Source of the DNA: Pseudolabrys sp.
Lineage (GTDB): Bacteria > Pseudomonadota > Alphaproteobacteria > Rhizobiales > Xanthobacteraceae
Reading direction: 5' to 3'
NCBI GenBank assembly: GCA_019246455.1
Contig: JAFAQJ010000341.1
Span: 1 to 8,987, forward strand
Length of the DNA stretch: 8,987 nucleotides
Every line of letters begins with the position of its first letter. Position 1 is the first letter of the stretch. Below, in pieces: positions 1 through 7,069 of the stretch. Both the position numbers and the translations under genes were made by a program. The notes under the pieces are model-generated. The model made no database searches, had not been told where the DNA came from, and saw only the letters and a list, made by a program, of their open reading frames with translations.

Positions 1-75
1 CGTGATTTGCGCGTGGGCATCAGCGGCGGCCCCCACAGCCAATGCGGCTGCGGCGAAAATCAACGACCTCTTCAT
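1..75 (-). CDS. Exported protein, N-terminal signal-peptide fragment (truncated by window edge)
   Basis: Only the first 25 codons lie in the window, reading leftward from an ATG at 75-73. The peptide begins MKRSLIFAAAALAVG and continues through AAADAHA to QIT. This is a classical Sec signal peptide: a Lys-Arg n-region, an Ala/Leu/Val-rich hydrophobic core and an AHA|Q cleavage site near residue 22. A G-rich ribosome-binding stretch (GGGGGA on the minus strand) lies about 10 nt upstream. Periplasmic solute-binding proteins of ABC (Leu/Ile/Val type) or tripartite tricarboxylate (TctC/Bug) systems often start like this in soil alphaproteobacteria, and one would fit beside a carboxylate transporter. 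The mature domain is outside the window, so the family is a guess. The gene points the same way as the MFS operon but is separated from it by a terminator, so it is probably its own transcription unit. Confidence 0.72.
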   Translation of the reverse strand, partial: MKRSLIFAAAALAVGAAADAHAQIT

Positions 76-95
76 CACCACAAATTCCCCCAACC

Positions 96-126
96 CGCCC
101 AAGCCTAACAGCACACGCCCAAGCCT
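96..126. repeat. 11-bp direct repeat, 20-bp period, in the leader of the exported-protein gene
   Basis: CGCCCAAGCCT occurs at 96-106 and again at 116-126 without mismatch (AGGCTTGGGCG on the minus strand). The copies are 20 bp apart start to start, close to two helical turns, and sit 21 to 51 bp upstream of the ATG of the truncated exported-protein gene. Two same-face half-sites are what a dimeric or tandem regulator would use. No regulator is identified for it, and a chance duplication in GC-rich DNA is possible. Confidence 0.4.
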
Positions 127-140
127 CAATAGCCGACATG

Positions 141-177
141 GAACAAGAGCCCCGCCATTTCGGCGGAGCCCTTGTTT
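141..177 (-). terminator. Long rho-independent-type terminator after the MFS operon
   Basis: The arms 141-156 and 162-177 pair through 16 bp around a 5-nt loop (157-161). Read on the minus strand, the RNA is A-rich (AAACAAG), then a GC-rich stem with three G-U pairs, then a GAAAU loop, then the returning stem ending in CUCUUGUUC. The U-rich tail pairs with the leading A-rich stretch, as in many intrinsic terminators. It begins 24 nt past the stop codon of the MFS gene and lies before the next minus-strand gene. Terminating the DUF1445-MFS transcript is the natural role. The near symmetry would allow some activity in the other direction. Confidence 0.72.
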
Positions 178-200
178 AGCTCAGCGCGATGGCGCGGTGG

Positions 201-1481
201 CTAGCCTGCCTCCGCCGTCAGCACCCGGCCCTTGGTCTCCGGAAGCAGCAAGGCCGCCGTGATCAGAATGCCGTAGGCGATCAGCGCGAAGACGCCGATC
301 GATTGCCCGAGCGGCAGCGTGGCGGACAACATGCCGACGAAGAAGGGGTTGAGCGCCGCGATGCCCCGGCCGAAGTTGTAGGCAAAGCCCTGTCCCGAAC
401 CGCGCACGCGGGTCGGGAACAATTCGGTCAGGAACGGACCCATCCCGGAGAAAATGCCCGAGGCGAAGAAGCCGAGCGGAAAGCCGAGATAGAGCATCAT
501 CGTGTTGTCGATCGGCAGTTGCGTATAGGCCCATACCGTGACGATCGAGCACAGCGCGTAGAGGATGAAGTTCGCGCGGCGGCCGATCTTGTCGTTCAGC
601 CAGGCACTAACGAGATAGCCGATAAACGAACCGATGATGATGACTGCGAGATAGCCGCCGGTCGCGAACACCGTGAGCTTGCGCTCGGTGCGCAGGAAGG
701 TCGGCAACCATGTCGTGATCGCGTAGTAGCCGCCCTGCGCGCCGATCGAGAGCATGCAGGTGAGCGCCGTGGTTTTGATGATCGACGGCGAAAAGATCTC
801 GAGGAAGTTCGTCGTCTTGCCGGCGGCGTCGAGATTCTTCTGGGTCTGCTCGAACACCTTGGGCTCATCCACCATGCGGCGGACAAAGAATACGAGCAGC
901 GCCGGTGTCAGCCCGACCCAGAACAGCGCGCGCCACGCGGTTTCCTGCGGGAGCCACGAGAAGAAGGCGGTCGCCATCAGCGCCGCGATGCCCCAGCCGA
1001 TCGCCCAGCCGCTCTGCATCGAGCCGACGGCTTTGCCGCGATGCTCGGGACGGATTACCTCGCCGATCAGGACGGCGGCAGCGGCCCATTCGCCGCCGAA
1101 ACCGAAACCCATCGTGGCGCGGAAAAACAGGAGCTGGCCGTAGTTCTGCGCGAAGCCGCACAGGAAAGTGAAGATCGCAAACCAGGCGATCGTGATCTGC
1201 AACGTGCGCACCCGCCCGAACCGGTCCGATAGCGCGCCGGCGAACCAGCCGCCAAAGGCCGAGGCCAACAACGTCGAGGTGCCGATCAAGCCGGCATCGG
1301 CGTTCGTCAGGTGGAAAGCGGCGATGATCGCCGGGATAGCGAAGCTGTAGATCTGGACGTCCATCGCGTCGAGAATCCAGCCGCCGGTGCACGCCCAGAA
1401 CGTGCTTTTCTCCTTTGCGCTCATCTCTCCGTACCAGGCGGTCGGATGATGGTCTTCCACCGCTATCGTTTGCATCGCCAT
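201..1481 (-). CDS. MFS transporter, 12-TM, carboxylate/aromatic-acid symporter type
   Basis: The 426-residue inner-membrane protein belongs to the major facilitator superfamily. Features seen: a short cytoplasmic N-terminus; TM1 with the acidic LDAMD motif (37-41), typical of the proton-coupled acid symporters of the AAHS and SHS (NanT/JEN-like) groups; motif A, GGWFAGALSDRFGR (77-90); a Gly-rich TM4 stretch with GFGFGGEW (125-132); a central loop around 203-230; and a second motif-A copy (LNDKIGRR) in the C-terminal half. The length is normal for a 12-TM symporter. The ATG at 1481 is preferred over the Met two codons later because GGGGAG lies 10 nt upstream of it. It is 46 nt downstream of the DUF1445 gene, in the same direction, and is followed by a terminator, so the two form an operon. 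Uptake of the compound degraded by the neighbouring enzymes (5-oxoproline, glutamate or a related acid) is inferred from context. The substrate cannot be read from the sequence. Confidence 0.9.
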   Translation of the reverse strand: MAMQTIAVEDHHPTAWYGEMSAKEKSTFWACTGGWILDAMDVQIYSFAIPAIIAAFHLTNADAGLIGTSTLLASAFGGWFAGALSDRFGRVRTLQITIAWFAIFTFLCGFAQNYGQLLFFRATMGFGFGGEWAAAAVLIGEVIRPEHRGKAVGSMQSGWAIGWGIAALMATAFFSWLPQETAWRALFWVGLTPALLVFFVRRMVDEPKVFEQTQKNLDAAGKTTNFLEIFSPSIIKTTALTCMLSIGAQGGYYAITTWLPTFLRTERKLTVFATGGYLAVIIIGSFIGYLVSAWLNDKIGRRANFILYALCSIVTVWAYTQLPIDNTMMLYLGFPLGFFASGIFSGMGPFLTELFPTRVRGSGQGFAYNFGRGIAALNPFFVGMLSATLPLGQSIGVFALIAYGILITAALLLPETKGRVLTAEAG

Positions 1482-1503
1482 GTCGTTTTCACTCCCCTGC
1501 TCG

Positions 1504-1519
1504 GCCGGCTTTGGCCGGC
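1504..1519 (-). other. GC hairpin in the DUF1445-MFS intercistronic spacer
   Basis: Two copies of GCCGGC (1504-1509 and 1514-1519) flank a 4-nt loop, giving a 6-bp all-GC hairpin in the mRNA (loop CAAA on the minus strand). It lies 8 nt past the DUF1445 stop codon and upstream of the MFS ribosome-binding site. There is no U-tract after it, so it is not a standard terminator. It could protect the upstream mRNA from 3' decay or lower transporter expression relative to the enzyme. Confidence 0.45.
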
Positions 1520-1527
1520 GCTTCTGT

Positions 1528-2346
1528 TCAGAACAAAGACAACTGATTGTTTTTCAGATCCGTCACCAGCATGCAGCCCGGCGCGTGCGTGATCGCGAAG
1601 GGTGGCTTCGCCGCTGCGATTGCCGCCTGCGGCGTGACCCCGCAGGCCCAGAACACCGGCAGCTCACCATTCTCGACCGGCACCGGGTCGCCATAGTCGG
1701 GCTTACCGAGATTCTTGATGCCGATCTGCTCTGGGTAGCCAATATGCACCGGCGCGCCATGCACCGCCGGCAAACGTGTCGTGACTTGGACGGCACGGAT
1801 GGCATCGGTCGGTTTCATCGGCCGCATCGAGACGACCATCGGGCCGTGGAAACGCCCGGCGCCCTGCGTCGCGATATTGGTGCGGTACATCGGCACGTTA
1901 ATGCCGAGCGCAATGTGGCGCACCGGCACATCATTTTGCAGCAGCGCTTCTTCAAAGGAGAACGAACAGCCGATCACGAAGGCGACGAGATCGTCGCGCC
2001 AGATCGATTTGATGTCGCGCGGCTCATCCACGAGTTTGCCGTCGCGCCAGACACGATAGCGCGGCAGATCGGTGCGAATGTCGAGATCGTCGGCGAGCGC
2101 GGGAATCGCGGGATCGCCGGCTTCGCTCATGCCGAGCAGCGGACAGGGCTTCGGATTGGCCTGACAGAAGCGCAGAAAATCCTGGGCCCAGTCCTTCGGC
2201 AGAACCGCAAGATTGCCCTGGACGTAACCGTAAGCGAGGCCGGAGGTCTGGCCATCAAAGGCGCCGGAACGGCACGCGAGACGTACCGCAAGCCCGTTGT
2301 CGAGCCGCTCTTTGTTAAGCGATCGTGCGAGGTTCCCCTGAGCCAC
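1528..2346 (-). CDS. DUF1445 / YcsI family protein (D-glutamate cyclase-like, 'putative hydro-lyase')
   Basis: The 272-residue soluble protein matches the DUF1445 family (B. subtilis YcsI type) over its whole usual length. Recognisable blocks are [17 protein letters not shown] (34-50), [12 protein letters not shown] (68-79), [11 protein letters not shown] (125-135), TNIATQG (156-162), GVTPQ (236-240) and [10 protein letters not shown] (254-263). The family is commonly labelled 'putative hydro-lyase'. The homologous domain of the mitochondrial enzyme DGLUCY is a D-glutamate cyclase making 5-oxo-D-proline, and B. subtilis ycsI sits near the 5-oxoprolinase genes. The start is a GTG at 2346, supported by GAGAGG five nt upstream and by a 47-nt distance to the promoter module that is identical to that of the oxoprolinase gene. 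It is the first gene of the operon with the MFS transporter and divergent from lysR. Making or handling 5-oxoproline-like lactams is an inference from family and context. Family membership is firm; the reaction is not. Confidence 0.88.
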   Translation of the reverse strand: MAQGNLARSLNKERLDNGLAVRLACRSGAFDGQTSGLAYGYVQGNLAVLPKDWAQDFLRFCQANPKPCPLLGMSEAGDPAIPALADDLDIRTDLPRYRVWRDGKLVDEPRDIKSIWRDDLVAFVIGCSFSFEEALLQNDVPVRHIALGINVPMYRTNIATQGAGRFHGPMVVSMRPMKPTDAIRAVQVTTRLPAVHGAPVHIGYPEQIGIKNLGKPDYGDPVPVENGELPVFWACGVTPQAAIAAAKPPFAITHAPGCMLVTDLKNNQLSLF

Positions 2347-2351
2347 CGCAA

Positions 2352-2357
2352 CCTCTC
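2352..2357 (-). promoter_or_regulatory. Ribosome-binding site fixing the GTG start of the DUF1445 gene
   Basis: GAGAGG on the minus strand lies 5 nt before the GTG at 2346-2344. No in-frame ATG gives a better start: the ATG of AATGAGAGG just upstream is in a different frame from the gene. This decides for the GTG start. Confidence 0.7.
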
Positions 2358-2393
2358 ATTCCGGCCTCGATAGCGGACCACCCGGCGGTCATT

Positions 2394-2441
2394 GCGTCCA
2401 ATCGTGTTTTTGGATGGAGTCTGATAATCTGCGCTTATCAG
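2394..2441 (-). promoter_or_regulatory. Promoter/operator module, copy 1 (upstream of the DUF1445-MFS operon and of lysR)
   Basis: Read toward the DUF1445 gene, the module has TGATAA-N7-TTATCA (2440 to 2422), a 4-nt spacer, then a 24-nt block (2417 to 2394) identical base for base to the block at 3387-3410. The block contains a second inverted repeat, TCCAA-N8-TTGGA. From the block to the GTG is 47 nt, exactly as in copy 2. No good -10 hexamer is visible toward the DUF1445 gene, which fits an activator-dependent promoter. On the plus strand, GATAAT (2423-2428) is 5/6 to the -10 consensus and could serve lysR. It overlaps the palindrome, so a bound regulator could both activate leftward and repress rightward. 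Confidence 0.78.
2421..2441. promoter_or_regulatory. LysR-type operator candidate (palindrome with T-N11-A core), copy 1
   Basis: CTGATAA at 2421-2427 and TTATCAG at 2435-2441 are perfect 7-bp arms around a 7-bp centre. The core TAA-N7-TTA is a T-N11-A box, the hallmark of LysR-family sites. The six inner bases of each arm are conserved at 3364-3382 while six of the seven centre bases are free to differ except at a few positions, which indicates selection on the arms. It lies 16 bp upstream of the lysR start codon, between the two divergent genes, the usual place for an autoregulatory LysR site. Confidence 0.72.
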
Positions 2442-2456
2442 GGTGGGAGTGGCGTG

Positions 2457-3347
2457 GTGATCGATTTCAAGACGCTCGAGACGTTCATGTGGGTCGCGAC
2501 CTTGCGCAGCTTTCGCGGCGCCGCCGAGAAACTCAACACTACCCAGCCCGCAGTCTCGATGCGCATCCAGCAGCTCGAAGACTTGCTCGGCATGCGGCTT
2601 TTGGAGCGCAACCGCCGCTTAGTCGCGCCAACCCAAAAGGGCCAGGAACTTCTCGGTTACGCCGAACGCTTGCTGAAGTTGCGTGCGGAAATGGTGGAAG
2701 CCGTCGGCGACCGTTCAACCATGCGCGGGATGGTCCGGCTCGGCGTCTCTGAAAGCATCGTGCACACTTGGCTGCCGACGCTGATCGAGCGCGTCAATGC
2801 CGCCTATCCAAACCTCGAACTGGAGATCGAGGTCGATATCTCGCCGAACTTGCGCGACCGCCTCGTCGCCAAAGACCTCGATCTCGGATTGTTGCTGGGT
2901 CCGGTGGACGGACCCAATGTGCAGAGCCGGCCGCTCTGCACCTTCCCGATCGCCTTCGTCGCTGGAGAAAAGATCAAGTTCGGCAAAGGTCCCGTCCCAC
3001 TTGAGGAGATCATCAAGTGGCCGATCGTCACATTCTCGCGTAACACCCAGCCTTATCGCGCGTTGCGCGACATGCTCGATCGCAAGGGTCTGCGCGCCAC
3101 AATCCACGCCAGCGCGTCGCTCGCGACGGTCGTGCGCATGGCACTCGACGGCATCGGCATCGCGGCGATCCCGCCCGCCATCCTCAAGAACGTCGCGCCG
3201 GCTGGAAAGCTGCGCGCGCTCAAGACCAAGGTTGAATTGCCGAAGCTCAATTTCGTGGTGAGCTGGCCCGTGACGCCGGATAGCTTTGCCGCCCAAAAGG
3301 TCGCGGAAATCGCCACCAAGGTGGCGCGCGAAGCGACCAGCCACTAA
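2457..3347 (+). CDS. LysR-family transcriptional regulator
   Basis: The product has about 296 residues, normal for the family. The N-terminal winged helix-turn-helix spans roughly residues 3-62: IDFKTLETF, then [20 protein letters not shown] (18-37), [15 protein letters not shown] and the wing ending PTQKG (58-62). A linker helix and a two-lobed periplasmic-binding-like ligand domain follow (about 90-296). The start is taken as GTG at 2457, 7 nt after GGGAG (2445-2449). The adjacent in-frame GTG at 2454 is only 4 nt from that site and less likely. The reading frame is open further upstream, but those codons would run through the operator. It is divergent from the DUF1445 operon and 110 nt before the oxoprolinase gene, with matching operator modules on both sides. 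It is therefore the probable regulator of both units and of itself. The ligand is unknown; a pathway compound such as an oxoproline or glutamate is a guess. Confidence 0.93.
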   Translation: MIDFKTLETFMWVATLRSFRGAAEKLNTTQPAVSMRIQQLEDLLGMRLLERNRRLVAPTQKGQELLGYAERLLKLRAEMVEAVGDRSTMRGMVRLGVSESIVHTWLPTLIERVNAAYPNLELEIEVDISPNLRDRLVAKDLDLGLLLGPVDGPNVQSRPLCTFPIAFVAGEKIKFGKGPVPLEEIIKWPIVTFSRNTQPYRALRDMLDRKGLRATIHASASLATVVRMALDGIGIAAIPPAILKNVAPAGKLRALKTKVELPKLNFVVSWPVTPDSFAAQKVAEIATKVAREATSH

Positions 3348-3360
3348 TCGAAATTCGATT
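3346..3360. repeat. Perfect 15-bp palindrome across the lysR stop codon
   Basis: AATCGAA (3346-3352) and TTCGATT (3354-3360) are perfect inverted arms around a single A. It overlaps the last two bases of the lysR TAA stop and ends 3 nt before the TGATAA half-site of module copy 2. A one-base loop is too tight for a full RNA hairpin or a normal terminator, so a protein-binding site is more plausible. No equivalent lies at the same position beside copy 1. Confidence 0.45.
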
Positions 3361-3363
3361 TCG

Positions 3364-3410
3364 TGATAAATCCACCTTATCAAGCCCCATCCAAAAACAC
3401 GATTGGACGC
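3364..3410 (+). promoter_or_regulatory. Promoter/operator module, copy 2 (upstream of the fused oxoprolinase gene)
   Basis: TGATAA (3364-3369), seven bases, TTATCA (3377-3382), 4 nt, then the 24-nt block 3387-3410, identical to the inverted copy at 2417-2394, and 47 nt to the ATG. The first palindrome again has a T-N11-A core. The block again holds TCCAA-N8-TTGGA (3391-3408). Order, spacing and orientation toward the downstream start codon are the same as in copy 1, while the sequence nearer the start codon is only partly similar. TTATCA is a possible -35-like element, but no convincing -10 follows at 17-18 nt, as in many activator-dependent promoters. Confidence 0.78.
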
Positions 3411-3457
3411 CATCCCCGCCGCGCGGTTTTCTCGCACCGGAGCAGCGAGGGGCTGGC

Positions 3458-6400
3458 ATGAGCGGGCGTTGGGATTTCTGGATCGACCGCGGTGGCACCT
3501 TCACCGACATTGTTGGCCGCCGGCCTGACGGCACATTGGAGGCTCACAAGCTCCTGTCGGAAAATCCGGAGGCTTACAAAGACGCCGCAGTGCAAGGCAT
3601 CCGCGACCTGCTCGGCCTGAAAAAAGGCGAGTCAATTCCACCGGGCAAGGTCGGCGCCGTGAAAATGGGGACGACGGTCGCGACCAATGCGCTGCTCGAG
3701 CGCAAGGGCGAACGCACGCTCCTTCTCATCACGGAGGGTTTCCGCGATGCGTTGAAGATTGGCTACCAGGCGCGGCCGAAAATTTTCGCGAAACATATCA
3801 TCAAGCCGGACATGCTGTTCGAGCGCGTCGTCGAGGTCGGCGAGCGCGTGCGCGCCGACGGCACGGTCGACCGCGCACCTGATCTTGGTGAGGTGCGCAA
3901 GGCGCTGGAAGTAGCGTTCGCCGATGGCATCAAGGCGATCGCCATCGTCTTCATGCATGCCTACCGTTATCCCGAGCACGAGAAGGCCGTCGCCGCGCTG
4001 GCACGCGAGATGGGCTTCCCGCAGGTTTCCGTCAGCCACGAAGTATCGCCGCTGATCAAGCTTGTCGGACGGGGCGACACGACGGTTGTTGATGCCTATC
4101 TCTCCCCGATCCTCCGCCGCTACGTTGCGCAGGTCGATCGCGAGCTCGACGCCAAGAATTCCGGCGCCCGGCTGATGTTCATGATGTCGTCGGGTGGTCT
4201 GACGGCCGCCAACTTATTCCAAGGCAAGGATGCCATTTTATCTGGCCCTGCCGGCGGCGTCGTCAGCATGGCGGCGACCGGACATGAAGCCGGTTTCAGC
4301 CAATTGATCGGTTTTGACATGGGCGGCACCTCGACCGACGTGTCGCACTATGACGGCGAATACGAGCGGGCGTTCGAAACCGAAGTGGCGGGCGTGCGCA
4401 TGCGCGCGCCGATGATGCTCATTCATACCGTGGCGGCCGGCGGCGGCTCGATTCTGCATTTCGACGGCGCGCGTTTTCGCGTCGGCCCGGATTCCGCGGG
4501 TGCCAATCCGGGGCCGAAATGCTACCGGCGTGGCGGTCCGCTGGCGGTGACCGATGCAAATGTGATGGTCGGCAAGCTGATCCCCGACTTCTTCCCGAGA
4601 ATTTTTGGCCCAGAGCAAAACCAACCACTTGATGCCAACGAGGTCCGACACGCCTTCAACAATTTGGCGCAGAAGGTCAGCCTCGCCGGCGCCGCGGAAA
4701 AAACGCCGGAGGAGATCGCCGACGGTTTCATCAAGATCGCCGTGGAGAACATGGCGAACGCGATCAAGAAGATTTCCGTCCAGCGCGGCTACGATGTGAC
4801 GCGTTACGCCCTCAACTGTTTCGGCGGCGCCGGCGGCCAGCACGCCTGCCTCGTTGCCGACGCGCTCGGCATGACGAAAGCACTGATCCACCCGTTCTCG
4901 TCATTACTGTCGGCTTACGGCATGGGCCTCGCCTCGATCCGCGCTACGCGCCAGCAGGCGATCGAAGAACCGCTCGGCGACAAGGCGCTGGCCGCTATCG
5001 CCGACGTCGGCGGACGGCTGGGTAAAGACGTTCGTGAGGAAGTCGTGGGGCAAGGGGTGGCAGAGAGCGCGGTTCAGGTCTTCGTACGCGCTCACATCCG
5101 CTATGCCGGCACCGACACCGCGCTGATCGTGCCGTCGGGCACGCTCGCGGAAATGAAAAAGGCATTTGAGGCCGCGCACAAATCGCAATTCGGGTTTATC
5201 GACGAGAGCAAGCAACTCGTTGCCGAAGCCGTTTCGGTCGAAGCGGTGGGCGGCGGCGCGACCTTCAAGGAGCCAGAAGCCGCGGCGACCGAGGCGCCCC
5301 TGCCCGCGCCGGCGCGCCGCACCAAATTCTATAGCCAGGGCCATTGGCACAATGTCGGCGTTTATACCCGCGACCAGCTCAAGCCCGGCCACAAGGTCAT
5401 AGGCGCGGCAATCGTCATCGAGCCGCACCAGACGATCGTCGTCGAAGATGGCTGGCAGGCCGAGCTCACCGCCAAAAATCATCTCGTTCTGTCGCGCGCG
5501 GTGCCCCTGCAGCGCGAACACGCGGTCGGCACCAAGGCCGACCCCGTGATGCTCGAAGTGTTCAACAATCTCTTCATGTCGATCGCCGAGCAGATGGGCG
5601 TGTCGCTGCAGAACACCGCCTATTCGGTCAATATAAAGGAGCGGCTCGATTTTTCCTGCGCAGTGTTCGCGCACGACGGCACGCTGGTCGCCAATGCGCC
5701 GCACATGCCGGTGCATCTGGGCTCGATGGATCGCTCGGTCGAGACCATCATCCGCGACAACAAGGGCAAGATCGCGCCAGGCGACGTTTACGCGATCAAC
5801 GCGCCCTATAACGGGGGCACGCACCTGCCTGACATCACCGTTTGCACGCCGGTATTCGACGACGCGCAGAAGGAAATCCTGTTCTGGGTCGCCTCACGCG
5901 GTCATCACGCTGACGTCGGCGGCATCTCGCCCGGCTCGATGTCACCGAACGCCACCACGATCGAGCAGGAAGGCGTCTATATGGACAACTTCAAGCTGGT
6001 CGACCGTGGCCGCTTCCGCGAGAAGGAGCTCAACGCACTGCTCCTCGGCGCAAAATATCCGGCACGCAATCCGATGCAGAACGTCAACGACATGAAGGCG
6101 CAGATCGCCGCCAACGAGAAAGGCGTGCAGGAACTGCGCAAGATGGTGGTGCATTTCACCCTGCCGGTCGTGAAAGCCTACATGCAGCACGTGCAGGACA
6201 ACGCCGCCGAAAGCGTGCGGCGCGTGATCGACCGCCTGCACGATTGCGAATTTTCCTACGAAATGGACCAGGGCACGTTCATCAAGGTGAAGATCACGGT
6301 CGACAAGAAGAAACGCGAAGCGACGGTCGATTTCACCGGAACCTCGCCGCAGCAGCCGACCAATTTCAACGCGCCGGAGCCGGTGGCGCGCGCCGCCGTG

Positions 6401-7069
6401 CTTTACGTGTTCCGTGTGATGGTCGACGACGACATTCCGATGAATGCCGGATGCCTGCGGCCGATCAACATCGTTATCCCGAAGAAATCGATGCTGTCGC
6501 CGGAATACCCGGCGGCCGTGGTCGCCGGCAATGTCGAAACCTCCCAGGCGGTGACCAACTGCCTCTTTGGTGCCTTGCAGGCGCTAGCCTGCGCGCAAGG
6601 CACGATGAACAATCTCAACTTCGGCAACAAGAAATATCAGTATTACGAGACGATCTGTTCGGGGTCGCCCGCAGGCCCCGGTTTCCCCGGCACCGATGCC
6701 GTACACACGCATATGACCAACACGCGGCTGACCGATCCCGAAGTGCTCGAATTCCGCTATCCGGTTGTGCTCGAGAACTTCCACATTCGCAAAGGGTCTG
6801 GCGGCCGTGGAAAATGGAATGCCGGTGACGGCATTCGCCGTACCATTCGTTTCCTCGAGAAGATGGAATGCACCATTCTGTCCGGGCACCGGCGGGTGCC
6901 GCCATTTGGTCTGGCCGGCGGCGAACCGGGTCAGATCGGCGAGAACTGGGCGCGTCGCAAGAACGGCACGATGGAGCGGCTCAAAGGCTGCGACGACACG
7001 ACCATCGACGCCGGCGAGGCCGTCATCATCCAGACGCCGACCGCGGGCGGCTACGGCAAGCCGAATTAG
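3458..7069 (+). CDS. Fused HyuA-HyuB ATP-dependent 5-oxoprolinase / hydantoinase family protein
   Basis: The 1203-residue cytosolic enzyme has the fused eukaryote-like 5-oxoprolinase architecture (OPLAH type; 5-oxoproline + ATP + 2 H2O to glutamate + ADP + Pi). HyuA half: DRGGTFTD (10-17), a phosphate-binding loop opening the actin-like ATPase fold; [14 protein letters not shown] (71-84), a very typical oxoprolinase block; [18 protein letters not shown] (285-296); AAGGGS (326-331); and GGAGGQHA (456-463). A linker domain follows to about 690. HyuB half (about 695-1203): [24 protein letters not shown] (781-792), [10 protein letters not shown] (813-822) and a Gly-rich end (GGYG). By analogy with the related acetone carboxylase subunit, H789, D792 and the HH at 816-817 may be metal ligands. 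The ATG at 3458 is preceded by GAGGGG (3447-3452). No frameshift or missing block is seen. Hydantoins or other lactams are alternative substrates. Preceded by module copy 2, so probably LysR-controlled. Confidence 0.93.
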   Translation: MSGRWDFWIDRGGTFTDIVGRRPDGTLEAHKLLSENPEAYKDAAVQGIRDLLGLKKGESIPPGKVGAVKMGTTVATNALLERKGERTLLLITEGFRDALKIGYQARPKIFAKHIIKPDMLFERVVEVGERVRADGTVDRAPDLGEVRKALEVAFADGIKAIAIVFMHAYRYPEHEKAVAALAREMGFPQVSVSHEVSPLIKLVGRGDTTVVDAYLSPILRRYVAQVDRELDAKNSGARLMFMMSSGGLTAANLFQGKDAILSGPAGGVVSMAATGHEAGFSQLIGFDMGGTSTDVSHYDGEYERAFETEVAGVRMRAPMMLIHTVAAGGGSILHFDGARFRVGPDSAGANPGPKCYRRGGPLAVTDANVMVGKLIPDFFPRIFGPEQNQPLDANEVRHAFNNLAQKVSLAGAAEKTPEEIADGFIKIAVENMANAIKKISVQRGYDVTRYALNCFGGAGGQHACLVADALGMTKALIHPFSSLLSAYGMGLASIRATRQQAIEEPLGDKALAAIADVGGRLGKDVREEVVGQGVAESAVQVFVRAHIRYAGTDTALIVPSGTLAEMKKAFEAAHKSQFGFIDESKQLVAEAVSVEAVGGGATFKEPEAAATEAPLPAPARRTKFYSQGHWHNVGVYTRDQLKPGHKVIGAAIVIEPHQTIVVEDGWQAELTAKNHLVLSRAVPLQREHAVGTKADPVMLEVFNNLFMSIAEQMGVSLQNTAYSVNIKERLDFSCAVFAHDGTLVANAPHMPVHLGSMDRSVETIIRDNKGKIAPGDVYAINAPYNGGTHLPDITVCTPVFDDAQKEILFWVASRGHHADVGGISPGSMSPNATTIEQEGVYMDNFKLVDRGRFREKELNALLLGAKYPARNPMQNVNDMKAQIAANEKGVQELRKMVVHFTLPVVKAYMQHVQDNAAESVRRVIDRLHDCEFSYEMDQGTFIKVKITVDKKKREATVDFTGTSPQQPTNFNAPEPVARAAVLYVFRVMVDDDIPMNAGCLRPINIVIPKKSMLSPEYPAAVVAGNVETSQAVTNCLFGALQALACAQGTMNNLNFGNKKYQYYETICSGSPAGPGFPGTDAVHTHMTNTRLTDPEVLEFRYPVVLENFHIRKGSGGRGKWNAGDGIRRTIRFLEKMECTILSGHRRVPPFGLAGGEPGQIGENWARRKNGTMERLKGCDDTTIDAGEAVIIQTPTAGGYGKPN

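Noticed and set aside
189..1232. Long plus-strand open frame (347 codons) opposite the MFS transporter
   Set aside because: It is antisense to a clearly recognised membrane protein; its translation is rich in Arg, Glu and Ala without any family motif, as expected for the reverse frame of GC-rich coding DNA.
1480..2373. Plus-strand open frame (297 codons) opposite the DUF1445 gene
   Set aside because: The minus strand carries the full set of DUF1445 motifs, and this frame shows only His/Arg-rich composition with no ribosome-binding site or family signature.
2325..2456. N-terminal extension of the LysR protein from an upstream ATG
   Set aside because: It would add 44 residues unlike any LysR N-terminus, run through the operator module and overlap the start of the divergent DUF1445 gene. 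The GTG at 2457 has a ribosome-binding site and gives the normal family length.
2394..3410. Mobile element: lysR flanked by terminal inverted repeats
   Set aside because: No transposase or target-site duplication is seen, and the repeats hold operator-like palindromes at a fixed 47-nt distance from two start codons, which a shared regulatory module explains better.
3346..3410. Rho-independent terminator after lysR
   Set aside because: The palindrome at 3346-3360 has a one-base loop and is AT-rich, and the following inverted repeats lack a GC stem with a U-tract. They match operator features instead.
4904..5824. Minus-strand open frame (306 codons) inside the oxoprolinase gene
   Set aside because: It lies wholly within the HyuA/HyuB coding region and has the Arg/Asp/His-rich composition typical of antisense shadows in this window.
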